The position numbers and the translations under genes were made by a program. This document shows positions 1-7,525 of a stretch of 64,000 bases of DNA, piece by piece; the first letter of the stretch is position 1; every line of letters starts with the position of its first letter. The notes beneath the pieces were generated by a model that was given only the letters and a program-made list of their open reading frames with translations, was not told where the DNA came from and did no database searches. The DNA is from Chelativorans intermedius. Lineage in GTDB: Bacteria > Pseudomonadota > Alphaproteobacteria > Rhizobiales > Rhizobiaceae. The stretch lies in the NCBI RefSeq assembly GCF_025398255.1, contig NZ_JAODNW010000001.1, positions 124,001-188,000 on the forward strand, in the 5' to 3' direction.

Positions 1-1
1 G

Positions 2-2419
2 CGGCTGCCGGCCGCCGGTTTCAGCGCCGACGTGGAGCTGACGGCCGAGCGCCAGCGCTTCGACAATCTGGAGCTCATCCTGGGGGAAGCCCGCTTTTAC
101 GGCTCCGTCGACCGGAAAAGCCCTGCGGAGGCGCGCCCTTCGCTGGAGGTCGCGCTGGACGGCGGCCGCCTCGACCTGGAGGGAATGCGCGCCTTTGCCT
201 CGATCTTCGTCGACGATGCGGGCCGCACCCGGCTGCAGAACCACGACGTCGATCTGGAAATACGGGCCGGGCCGGTGCTGGCGGAAGGGCTGGAGGCGGA
301 AAGGCTCGACGCGGCGTTGCGCCTGCGCGGCGACGCGCTGGAAATCGACCGGCTGACCATCAGCGGCCTTGCACAGGCGAACATCAGCGCCACCGGGCGC
401 GTAGACGGCCTGGAGGAGGCAGCGCCGGTGGGGCGTGTGGACGCAACCGTGGTGGCGGTTGACCTCGCACCCCTGGTGCGGCTTCTGGCGGAGCATCTGC
501 CGGAGAACCGGCTGCTTGCGGCGCTCGACCGACGGGCCGCGCAATATCCCGGCCTTCTGGAGGAGGCGGAGGTGGACCTCGTGGCGAGCGCGGTCGCCGG
601 TGACGGGACCACCGGGCTTGCCGTGAGCGCGGAGGGCGAGGCGGGAGGCACCGCATTCAGCCTCTCCCTCTCCGCCGAAGGGACGCCCGAGGCCGCGACG
701 AGCGCGCGGCTGACCACCAACTTCTCGGCGCGCAACGACGAGGCGGCAGCGCTCTATGCGTTATTCGGCCTGCCGGCGCTTCCCCTCGGCCTGGCGGGCG
801 GAGCGGAAGTGGAGCTTTCGGCCACGGGCCGGACCGACCAGGGGTTGCAGACGGCCTTCGGCTTCTGGGGCGAGGGGCTTTCGGTCCGCTTCCGCGGCGA
901 TGTGGCGCAACGGGACGACGGCATCGCGCTGCACGGCAATGCCAGCATCGAGGCGCAGGACTTGGAGCCGTGGCTGGCCGCCGCCGGCATCTCGCTGCCC
1001 GGTTTCGGCTATGGGCTGCCTGCCAGCCTGTCCGCCGAAATCGACTACGGCGGGGGGCTGACCGTGCTCAACGGCCTTGCCGGCAGCATTGCCGACAGCG
1101 CCATCAGCGGCGATCTCAACGCGAGTCTGGTGGATGGCGTGCCGCGCCTCACCGGATCGCTCGATCTGGAGGCGCTGGACCTGCGCCCGGCGGCGGAGAT
1201 GGTGGTGGGCAGCACGGCCTTCGAGGGAGGCGAGCCGTGGCCGGACACGCCCTTCGAGCAGGCGATGCGCGCGCCGTTCTTCGCCGATGTCGATCTGTCG
1301 GCGCAAACGCTCTGGCTCGGCGAGGTGGCGACGGCGGAACAAGCCTCGCTGCGGCTGTCGCTCGACCCGGAGGGGCTTTCCGTCTCCGGCCTTCAGGCGC
1401 AGATCTTCGGAGGCAGGATCGAGGGTATTGCCAGCCTCGCCAACAACCAAGGCAGCGGTCTTCTCAACGCCCAGTTCTCGCTGCGCGATGTGCAGCTTGC
1501 CGAGCTGCTGCCGAGCGCGGGAATTGCCGGGCGCGCCGACCTCAGCGCCAGCGTGACCTCCAATGGCAAGACGGTGAACGCCATGGCGGCCACCCTTGCC
1601 GGCTCCGGTTCGGCGGCGTTGCGTGGGCTCGAAATCGACGCCTTCGACCCTCATGCGCTGCCGCCGATCCTGGCGCGGGCCGACGCGCTGGGCGTCGACA
1701 TTTCGGCCGAGCAGGTCGCCGCCTTCGCCCCGGCGCTCGTGCGCGCCGGCCGCTTCCGGGCGGAAGATGCGGAGCTTGCCTTTACCGTCGCCAGCGGGGT
1801 GGCGCGAACGCCGCCCGTGCGGCTTGAGACCGAAGGCGCGCAGGTGAGCGTGGAGCTGGCCGCCGATCTCGGCGCGCGTACCGTCTCCGCCTCGGGAAGC
1901 CTGACCTACGAAGCCGGGCGCGAGGCGATGGCGGGTTCCGAGCCGACCGTGCGCTTCGCCGTGCAGGGCCGGCCCGGCGAGGCGGCGCTCGATCTCGACC
2001 TGGAGCCGCTTGTGCAGTTTCTCACCCAGAGGGCGCTGGAGCGAGAGCAGGCACGGGTGGAGCACATGCAGGCATTGCTGCTCGAAGCCCAGCGCCTGCG
2101 CCGGGAGGTACGCCATTTCGAAGCCATTCAGGCAGAGCGGGCCGCCCGGGAGTTCGAACGGGTGCGCCTGGAGCGCGAGGCGGAGCGCCTGCGCCGGGCG
2201 CTGGAAGCCGAGGCGCAGAGGCGCCGGGAAGAGGCTGTGCGGCAGGCAGCGGAAGAGGAAGCCGCGCCGCAGGAGGGCGGCGCGGACGACACGATCGAGC
2301 AGCGGCCGCTGCCGCCGCCCGCCCCCGCGCCCGAGGAAGACCGCACGGGCGAAGAGCCGGCGCTCGACATCGAGGGGTTGACCGTCGAGAAGCTCATGGA
2401 GCTCCTGGGGCCCCGATAG
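2..2419 (+). CDS. AsmA-like membrane-assembly family protein, 5' truncated by window edge
   Basis: The reading frame is open from the first bases of the window, so the N-terminus (including any membrane anchor) lies outside; a GTG at position 32 is only an internal codon as far as can be seen. The visible ~805 residues are rich in short beta-repeats of the kind found in AsmA/TamB-like proteins, which span the periplasm and affect outer-membrane assembly or lipid transfer. The last ~130 residues differ: a highly charged Glu/Arg coiled coil (about residues 660-745 counted from the GTG) followed by a Pro/Glu-rich linker and a short terminal helix. Family assignment is from repeat pattern and composition. 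The function of the coiled-coil tail is unknown. Confidence 0.72.
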   Translation, partial: RLPAAGFSADVELTAERQRFDNLELILGEARFYGSVDRKSPAEARPSLEVALDGGRLDLEGMRAFASIFVDDAGRTRLQNHDVDLEIRAGPVLAEGLEAERLDAALRLRGDALEIDRLTISGLAQANISATGRVDGLEEAAPVGRVDATVVAVDLAPLVRLLAEHLPENRLLAALDRRAAQYPGLLEEAEVDLVASAVAGDGTTGLAVSAEGEAGGTAFSLSLSAEGTPEAATSARLTTNFSARNDEAAALYALFGLPALPLGLAGGAEVELSATGRTDQGLQTAFGFWGEGLSVRFRGDVAQRDDGIALHGNASIEAQDLEPWLAAAGISLPGFGYGLPASLSAEIDYGGGLTVLNGLAGSIADSAISGDLNASLVDGVPRLTGSLDLEALDLRPAAEMVVGSTAFEGGEPWPDTPFEQAMRAPFFADVDLSAQTLWLGEVATAEQASLRLSLDPEGLSVSGLQAQIFGGRIEGIASLANNQGSGLLNAQFSLRDVQLAELLPSAGIAGRADLSASVTSNGKTVNAMAATLAGSGSAALRGLEIDAFDPHALPPILARADALGVDISAEQVAAFAPALVRAGRFRAEDAELAFTVASGVARTPPVRLETEGAQVSVELAADLGARTVSASGSLTYEAGREAMAGSEPTVRFAVQGRPGEAALDLDLEPLVQFLTQRALEREQARVEHMQALLLEAQRLRREVRHFEAIQAERAAREFERVRLEREAERLRRALEAEAQRRREEAVRQAAEEEAAPQEGGADDTIEQRPLPPPAPAPEEDRTGEEPALDIEGLTVEKLMELLGPR

Positions 2420-2435
2420 GGCGCGCTCCGGGCCT

Positions 2436-2523
2436 GGACCGGTTCATCGTTTCATTGAAACGCTGATCCGGTCCATCTATCTGTTTTTGCTGCATTTGTG
2501 CGACTCCAGATGATTCCATCTGG
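2436..2523. repeat. Two adjacent perfect inverted repeats between convergent genes (REP-like element or bidirectional terminator)
   Basis: The first structure (2436-2474) has outer arms GGACCGG/CCGGTCC and an inner stem CGTTTC-att-GAAACG. The second (2506-2523) is CCAGATG-ATTC-CATCTGG. Between them lies a T-rich stretch containing TTTTT. The element fills the 116-bp gap between the convergent AsmA-like gene and the ribbon-helix-helix gene, so it could end transcription on both strands. The compound palindrome also resembles dispersed intergenic repeats of rhizobia, but only one copy was noticed here. Confidence 0.55.
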
Positions 2524-2535
2524 CTGCAAAATGAC

Positions 2536-2766
2536 CTAGGATTGGCGGGAGGCTTCCTGCTTCAGGGCTTCGAGCACATAGACCCGGAGGGCGGAGGAGA
2601 GGTTGGTGTCGCGCGGGCGCGCCGCGTCAATCTCGGCAATCAGCGCGGCGGCAGTCAGACCGCGCAGCCGCGCCAGCCGCTCGAGCTCGTCGTGGAACGG
2701 GGCTTCCAGCGAGAAGCTGGTGCGATGGCCGCGGATGGTCACCGAGCGCTTCCGGGGGCCCGGCAT
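2536..2766 (-). CDS. Ribbon-helix-helix (RHH_4-like) domain protein, probable small DNA-binding regulator
   Basis: A 76-residue protein. The N-terminal strand (about residues 7-20, RSVTIRGHRTSFSLE) followed by two helices (HDELERLARLRGLTAAALIAEI region) matches the ribbon-helix-helix fold of the RHH_4 family, dimers that bind DNA through the beta-ribbon. It lies 6 bp downstream of sspB on the same strand and is probably co-transcribed with it. No target can be inferred. The whole protein is one domain with no sensor region and no toxin partner beside it. Confidence 0.7.
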   Translation of the reverse strand: MPGPRKRSVTIRGHRTSFSLEAPFHDELERLARLRGLTAAALIAEIDAARPRDTNLSSALRVYVLEALKQEASRQS

Positions 2767-2772
2767 GGCCGA

Positions 2773-3309
2773 CTATTTCTTGCGGAAGGCGTCGAGGGAA
2801 ACGACGTCGGCACCCTTCGTCTCCGCCTTGTCCGCCTGCTTTTCATCGTCCTTGCCGGCGTTGTCCGCCTCGGCGGCGTTCTTCTCCCCGGCAGCAGAGG
2901 GTTGCGGGATCTCCTCTTCCTGGGGAGGGGTCTCACCGGTCTCGGATTCCGGTTTCAGGTCGTCGAACTCCATCTCGAAATTGGCCGAGGGGTCATAAAA
3001 GCCGCGTACGGCGGAGAAGGGGATCTCCAGCTTCTCTGGCACATCCGCGAAGGAGAGAACCACCTCGAAACCCTTCTCGCTCACCCTCAGATCCCAGTAC
3101 TGGTACTGAATGACGATGGTCATCTGTTCGGGATAGCGTTCCTTCAGGCGGCTGGAGATGCGAACGCCCGGCGCATCGGTCCTGAAGGTGATGAAAAAGT
3201 GATGGTTGCCGGGCAGGCCGGCGCTTGCCGTCTCCTGCAGAACCTTGCGCATGACGCCGCGGGCGGCCTCCTGGACAAGAATGTCGTAGCGGATGCGGTC
3301 GTCGGGCAT
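2773..3309 (-). CDS. sspB: SspB-family ClpXP protease adaptor
   Basis: SspB tethers ssrA-tagged proteins to the AAA+ unfoldase ClpX for degradation by ClpP. The body (about residues 1-125) carries the conserved SspB core, with the IRYDILVQEA start and the HHFFITF and RYPEQMTIV segments. A low-complexity acidic/Pro linker follows (about 128-165), and the C-terminal tail ends in basic residues, fitting the short ClpX-binding tail. The ATG at 3309 is preferred over an upstream in-frame start because alphaproteobacterial SspB proteins begin directly before the IRYD motif. The tmRNA gene that makes the tag is only about 2.2 kb away. Confidence 0.9.
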   Translation of the reverse strand: MPDDRIRYDILVQEAARGVMRKVLQETASAGLPGNHHFFITFRTDAPGVRISSRLKERYPEQMTIVIQYQYWDLRVSEKGFEVVLSFADVPEKLEIPFSAVRGFYDPSANFEMEFDDLKPESETGETPPQEEEIPQPSAAGEKNAAEADNAGKDDEKQADKAETKGADVVSLDAFRKK

Positions 3310-3378
3310 GGGTGTGGCAGATGTCCTCAAATCCTACAGCGATCGTATCGCCTGGCGGCAGCCAAGCTTGGCACGGTT

Positions 3379-3407
3379 CGTAAACCGGATAAAGGGCGCT
3401 GGTTCAA
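3379..3407 (-). promoter_or_regulatory. Candidate promoter for sspB-RHH
   Basis: On the minus strand TTGAAC (3402-3407) and TTTACG (3379-3384) are separated by 17 bp, about 70 bp upstream of the sspB ATG. The -10 match is weak, so this is a pattern call only. Confidence 0.3.
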
Positions 3408-3422
3408 GACGGAAAATGGCCG

Positions 3423-4097
3423 TCAGGCGGATTGGGCTTCTTCCAGGGTCGCATTGGCGTCCTCCCGCTTGCGGCCATAGGCGCGCAGGAAGGTGCGCAC
3501 GGCGCGCGCGGCACTCGCCGACAGCTCTTCGTCGTTCGGCGTCTCGCCGAACAGCCAGGGGATGTGCAGATCGACATTGACGAGCGCCATGAACTGGCGC
3601 GCCGCGAGGTCGGGATCGTCGATGTCGAGATGGCCCGCAAAGGCCAGCCGCGCAAAGCGGGCGGCCAATGCCGACCAGACGCGCCCGGGACCGTCCCGGC
3701 GCCAGGCCTCGAAAAGCTCGGGATGACGCTCGCCTTCGGCATGGATCAGCTTGGCCAGAAAGCGGCCTTCGCGCCCCATGATGAAACCCTTGTTGAGCCG
3801 CATGGCGAAGACGGTTAGCTCCGCCTCCAGATCCTTTGGATTGTCGGGAAAGGTGCTCAGCACGGAGAAGGCGCGCGCATTGCAGCGCTCGGTGATGTCG
3901 TTTACGACGGCGGCGAAGAGCTTCTCCTTGTCGCCATGGTGGTTGTAGACGGTCTGACGGGCCACCCCGGCCTCCGCCGCCACCAAGTCGATATTGGCGC
4001 CGGCAAAGCCTTCGCGGCAAAACACGGCCGCCGCGGCGTCGAGGATCGACTGCCGCTTTGCCGTGTGGCCCCTTAACGGGAACCTGTCAGGAGACAT
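3423..4097 (-). CDS. TetR/AcrR-family transcriptional regulator, probable repressor of the divergent efflux pump
   Basis: A protein of about 224 residues with an N-terminal TetR helix-turn-helix (AAVFCREGFAGANIDLVA, then GVARQTVYNHHGDKEKLF; about residues 20-60) and a longer C-terminal helical ligand/dimer domain of AcrR type. It is divergent from a Bcr/CflA transporter, the usual layout of a drug-responsive repressor and its target. The start is uncertain. ATG 4097 has a GGAA-type site upstream and leaves a short leader behind the predicted -10 box. ATG 4109 is also in frame but would be nearly leaderless. An 18-bp palindrome in the shared intergenic region is the likely binding site. Confidence 0.88.
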   Translation of the reverse strand: MSPDRFPLRGHTAKRQSILDAAAAVFCREGFAGANIDLVAAEAGVARQTVYNHHGDKEKLFAAVVNDITERCNARAFSVLSTFPDNPKDLEAELTVFAMRLNKGFIMGREGRFLAKLIHAEGERHPELFEAWRRDGPGRVWSALAARFARLAFAGHLDIDDPDLAARQFMALVNVDLHIPWLFGETPNDEELSASAARAVRTFLRAYGRKREDANATLEEAQSA

Positions 4098-4116
4098 GTT
4101 GGATTCCATGACACAG

Positions 4117-4158
4117 GATATAATCGCGATTGACGAATTAGACAAGGATGTCTAAAAA
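4117..4158. promoter_or_regulatory. Divergent promoters with TetR-type operator palindrome
   Basis: A perfect inverted repeat TTAGACA-AGGA-TGTCTAA lies at 4138-4155. On the plus strand it sits in the 17-bp spacer (and first -10 bases) of a promoter with -35 TTGACG (4130-4135) and -10 TAAAAA (4153-4158), reading toward the MFS gene. On the minus strand TTGTCT (4140-4145) and TATATC (4117-4122), also 17 bp apart, read toward tetR, with the operator covering the -35. This is the expected geometry for a repressor that controls itself and its neighbour. Confidence 0.65.
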
Positions 4159-4258
4159 ATTGGGCAAAACTCGGAGGGGCGCCGGCGTCGGATTTTTCCC
4201 GTGCGCAGCGTCGTAGCAATACGCCCTCATACGGACACCTTTCTGGAAAGACGACGCC

Positions 4259-5464
4259 ATGAATCCTGCCCTTTTCCGCACAGCCGTCGTGCTGGGATTG
4301 CTGACCGCCGTCGGCCCCTTCGCCATCGACATGTATCTTCCCGCCCTGCCGTCGATCGGTGCCGATCTGGGCGCCGGCACCGCGGCGGTGCAGATGAGCC
4401 TGCTGGTGTTCTTTCTTTCGATGGGCCTCGGGCAGATCGTGGTCGGCCCCATATCCGACATGATCGGCCGCAAGGCGCCGCTCTATCTGGGCCTTGTGCT
4501 GTTCGTGGCCGGCAGCGTGGGATCGGCGCTCGCCGCCAGTGTCGAGTGGCTGATCGCCTTCCGGTTCATCCAAGGGCTGGGTGCCTCGGCGGGCATGGTG
4601 GTTCCGCGCGCCGTGGTGCGCGACCTGCACACGGGTGTGGAGGCGGCGCGGCTGATGTCGCTTCTCATGCTCGTCTTCTCGATCTCGCCCATTCTGGCGC
4701 CGCTGACCGGCAGCCTCATCATCGAGGCTTTCGGCTGGCGTGCCGTGTTCTGGGCGGTCACGGGCGCGGCAGCGGTTGCGGCCGTGCTGTTGGCCACGGC
4801 GCTTGAGGAGACGCGCCCGCGCCATCTGCGCGCCGCAAGCTCTCTCGGCAGCGCGCTGCTTGCCTATCGTTTGCTCATGGGCAATGCCAGATTCCTGGGT
4901 CTTTCCCTGATCGGCGGCTTCGGCGTTGCCAGCTTCTTCGTCTATCTGGCATCCTCCTCCTTCGTGCTGATCGGCCACTATGGCCTGTCGCCGTCGCTCT
5001 ACAGCGTTTTCTTTTCGATCAATGCGGTGGCCTTCTTCACCATGTCGCAGCTCACGGGACCGCTGTCGCAGCGTTTCGGCCTGCGGCGCGTGGTGCGCGT
5101 CGCCGTTGCCGGCTTCGCCACGGCGATGGTGACGCTGCTGGCGGTGATGGCGGCGGGCTTCCAGTCCCTTGCGGTTCTGGCTGCACTGCTGTTCGTGGGC
5201 TACGGGTTTCTCGGCCTCGTCATCCCCACCACGTCCGTGCTGGCGATGGACGACCACGGCGAGATCGCCGGCTCGGCCTCCGCACTGATGGGCACGCTGC
5301 ATTTCGCCACCGGTGCGGGCTCCATGGCGGTTTCCGGGCTGTTCTTCGACGGTTCGCCGCTGCCGATGGTGACCGCCATCGCCGCCTGCGCCGTGATAGC
5401 CCTGGCGCTTACGCAGATGACGCTGGGGCGCGCCGGCAGGGCCGCACCGCAGGCCGCGGAATAG
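4259..5464 (+). CDS. Bcr/CflA-type multidrug efflux MFS transporter
   Basis: A 401-residue, 12-helix major facilitator protein. The N-terminal FAIDMYLPALP segment (about residues 21-31) is the signature of the DHA1 Bcr/CflA drug:proton antiporters, and the loop 2-3 motif GPISDMIGRK (about 63-72) is MFS motif A. It would export small toxic compounds across the inner membrane using the proton gradient; the substrate cannot be told from sequence. It is divergent from the TetR gene and preceded by the operator-containing promoter, so induction by a ligand of that TetR protein is the natural model. Confidence 0.9.
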   Translation: MNPALFRTAVVLGLLTAVGPFAIDMYLPALPSIGADLGAGTAAVQMSLLVFFLSMGLGQIVVGPISDMIGRKAPLYLGLVLFVAGSVGSALAASVEWLIAFRFIQGLGASAGMVVPRAVVRDLHTGVEAARLMSLLMLVFSISPILAPLTGSLIIEAFGWRAVFWAVTGAAAVAAVLLATALEETRPRHLRAASSLGSALLAYRLLMGNARFLGLSLIGGFGVASFFVYLASSSFVLIGHYGLSPSLYSVFFSINAVAFFTMSQLTGPLSQRFGLRRVVRVAVAGFATAMVTLLAVMAAGFQSLAVLAALLFVGYGFLGLVIPTTSVLAMDDHGEIAGSASALMGTLHFATGAGSMAVSGLFFDGSPLPMVTAIAACAVIALALTQMTLGRAGRAAPQAAE

Positions 5465-5539
5465 GCCCTGCTGCGCGGCACATCCGCCGCAGCCCGGAAC
5501 CCTTGGCCGGGCGCGCCGGCCATTTCAGGAAGGGAAATG

Positions 5540-5882
5540 GAGCAGGGGGGAAAGTGGAGGCTTCTGTTGCCAGGTGCCTCCGAACCCCGCTCAGGCCTGC
5601 GACGGCCTGAGGCTTGAATTGAAGCTGTCGCGCCGCTTACGCAGCGAGACGGGCTTCCGCATAGTTGTCGTTGGCAACTATTAGGTTCGGTCCGATAACG
5701 GTGGTACCATGCCGGGCGAAAGTCCGATCTTTACACCCTCGTCGATCCTGTTTCGCCCCCATCAGAAGCCGCCCTTGGTATCGCCGGCCGGCGGTTTCTG
5801 GTGGAGGCGCCGGGCACTGCCCCCGGGTCCGATGGGCTTATTGCATCGGCCGTTTATCGCCATAGTCAGCTCAAGGCTGACG
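5540..5882 (-). ncRNA. ssrA: tmRNA (ssrA), circularly permuted two-piece form
   Basis: On the minus strand the order is the acceptor piece (about 5882-5799) with 3' end GCGCCTCCACCA, a 38-nt intervening segment (5798-5761), then the coding piece starting at 5760 with GGGGGCGAAACAGGATCGAC, the 5' tRNA-like half. The tag frame (5675-5637) encodes ANDNYAEARLAA followed by TAA. This is the permuted arrangement known from alphaproteobacteria, where processing yields two RNAs that pair to form one alanyl-tRNA-like molecule. A hairpin CCATTTC/GAAATGG at 5520-5540 marks the approximate 3' end. A TATATA box lies at 5888-5893. Outer ends are approximate to about 10-20 nt. Confidence 0.93.
5637..5675 (-). 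other. tmRNA proteolysis-tag reading frame
   Basis: Twelve codons plus TAA inside the ssrA coding piece, giving ANDNYAEARLAA, with the resume codon region just upstream. The C-terminal LAA is the ClpX recognition end, and the AN...NY portion is the part bound by SspB-type adaptors. Confidence 0.92.
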
Positions 5883-6071
5883 CCCCCTATATAAAGGGGC
5901 AAATGCGGCATTGGAAGGGCCGGCGGCCGGCTGGAGGCATCATTTTTCACCGGCATCGGTGCGGCAACGCCGAAGCGAAATGCCTTTGGGAGAAAGGAAG
6001 CAGCCGTTCCGCAAGCCCGCGCTTCGCCCTAATATGGGCGTGTCAAAAACGTCGAATCGGTGCTGCCCTCG

Positions 6072-6866
6072 ATGCGTCAATATCTGGATCTGCTCGCCCA
6101 TGTGCTGGAAAACGGCGTCGACCGGGACGACCGCACGGGCACCGGCACGCGGAGCGTCTTCGGCTACCAGATGCGCTTCGACCTGGCGGCCGGCTTTCCC
6201 GTGCTGACCACCAAGAAGCTGCATCTCAAGTCCATCATCCATGAGCTCCTCTGGTTCCTGAAGGGCGATACCAACATCCGCTATCTCAACGAGAACGGCG
6301 TGACCATCTGGGACGAGTGGGCGGACGAGAATGGCGACCTCGGCCCGGTCTACGGCGCGCAGTGGCGCTCCTGGCCGGCGCCCGACGGCAGACAGATCGA
6401 CCAGATCGCGAATCTTCTCAACGGGCTGCGGAACAATCCTCATTCGCGGCGTCATGTGGTGACGGCCTGGAACCCGGCCGAGGTGGACAGGATGGCGCTG
6501 CCGCCCTGTCACTGCCTGTTCCAGTTCCATGTGGCGGAGGGGCGGCTTTCCTGCCAGCTTTACCAGCGCTCAGCCGACATCTTTCTGGGCGTGCCCTTCA
6601 ACATCGCCTCCTACGCCCTTCTGACGATGATGATCGCGCAGGTGACGGGTCTCAAGGCCGGCGATTTCGTCCACACGCTGGGTGACGCGCATCTCTATCA
6701 CAATCATTTCGAGCAGGCGCGCGAGCAGCTTTCGCGCACGCCCAAACCCTTGCCGACGATGTGGATCAACCCCGCGGTGCGCGATCTCTTTGCCTTCCGC
6801 TATGAGGATTTCCGGCTGGAGGGCTATGTGGCAGACCCGACGATCCGGGCGCCGATCGCGGTGTGA
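6072..6866 (+). CDS. thyA: Thymidylate synthase
   Basis: It converts dUMP to dTMP using 5,10-methylenetetrahydrofolate, releasing dihydrofolate. With the ATG at 6072 the protein is 264 residues, the same length as E. coli ThyA, and begins MRQYLDLL as is usual. The nucleophilic cysteine falls at residue 146 in the motif PPCHCLFQF. The C-terminal PTIRAPIAV end is also family-typical. A GTG at 6060 would add four residues and is less likely. folA follows 38 bp downstream, so the enzyme that regenerates tetrahydrofolate is co-expressed. Confidence 0.97.
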   Translation: MRQYLDLLAHVLENGVDRDDRTGTGTRSVFGYQMRFDLAAGFPVLTTKKLHLKSIIHELLWFLKGDTNIRYLNENGVTIWDEWADENGDLGPVYGAQWRSWPAPDGRQIDQIANLLNGLRNNPHSRRHVVTAWNPAEVDRMALPPCHCLFQFHVAEGRLSCQLYQRSADIFLGVPFNIASYALLTMMIAQVTGLKAGDFVHTLGDAHLYHNHFEQAREQLSRTPKPLPTMWINPAVRDLFAFRYEDFRLEGYVADPTIRAPIAV

Positions 6867-6904
6867 GGTCCGCCTTTCGCGGACCGGGAAGGGTGTTGTG
6901 CATC

Positions 6905-7444
6905 ATGAAGATCGTTTTCGTCGTTGCGATTGCAAGAAATGGCGTGATCGGAGCCAAGGGCGGCCTGCCCTGGCGGCTTTCCACCGACCTGAAGCGATTC
7001 AAGGCGCTGACCATGGGAAAGCCGGTGGTGATGGGCCGAAAGACTTGGGAGAGCATCGGTCGCCCGCTGCCGGGGCGTCTCAACATCGTCGTCACCCGCG
7101 ACCCGGCCTATCGCGCCGAAGGCGCGGTGGTCACACGGTCGCTCGAAGAGGCGCTGGAGGCGGCAGGGCGGCAGGACGCTGCCGAAACCTGCGTCATCGG
7201 CGGCGGGGAGATCTATCGCCAGGCGTTGCCGCAGGCCGAAGTGCTCCATGTCACCCATGTCGATGCGGATGTGGAGGGGGAAACGGTGTTTCCCGAGATT
7301 GACCCCGGCACGTGGCGTGTTGTCTCAAGCGAAGCTGTCGGCACCGGCGAAAAGGACATTTACCCGACGCGCTATGTCGTCTACCAACGGCGCGGACAGG
7401 ATGGGAGTGCCCCGGCGCCCTCCGGCGCGGCGGCATCGCGTTGA
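6905..7444 (+). CDS. folA: Dihydrofolate reductase
   Basis: NADPH-dependent reduction of dihydrofolate to tetrahydrofolate, the trimethoprim target. The ATG at 6905 gives 179 residues. Visible motifs are the N-terminal IARNGVIG strand-loop, LPWRLSTDLKRFK (about 21-33, substrate and cofactor loop), VMGRKTWESIG (about 43-53) and the nucleotide-binding VIGGGEIY (about 104-111). The upstream in-frame extension to 6863 overlaps the end of thyA's intergenic and lacks family similarity. Partner of thyA in the same transcript. Confidence 0.96.
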   Translation: MKIVFVVAIARNGVIGAKGGLPWRLSTDLKRFKALTMGKPVVMGRKTWESIGRPLPGRLNIVVTRDPAYRAEGAVVTRSLEEALEAAGRQDAAETCVIGGGEIYRQALPQAEVLHVTHVDADVEGETVFPEIDPGTWRVVSSEAVGTGEKDIYPTRYVVYQRRGQDGSAPAPSGAAASR

Positions 7445-7525
7445 AAGGGCGCGTCGCGCTCCCTATAACAGGTCGCAGGGGAACGCCGGCAGCAAGGCTG
7501 GCGCGCTCAAGGAAAAGGAACAGGA

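Noticed and set aside
5665-6244. Several ORFs of 60-150 codons upstream of thyA
   Set aside because: They overlap the tmRNA gene and the thyA start in other frames; the DNA is explained by ssrA structure.
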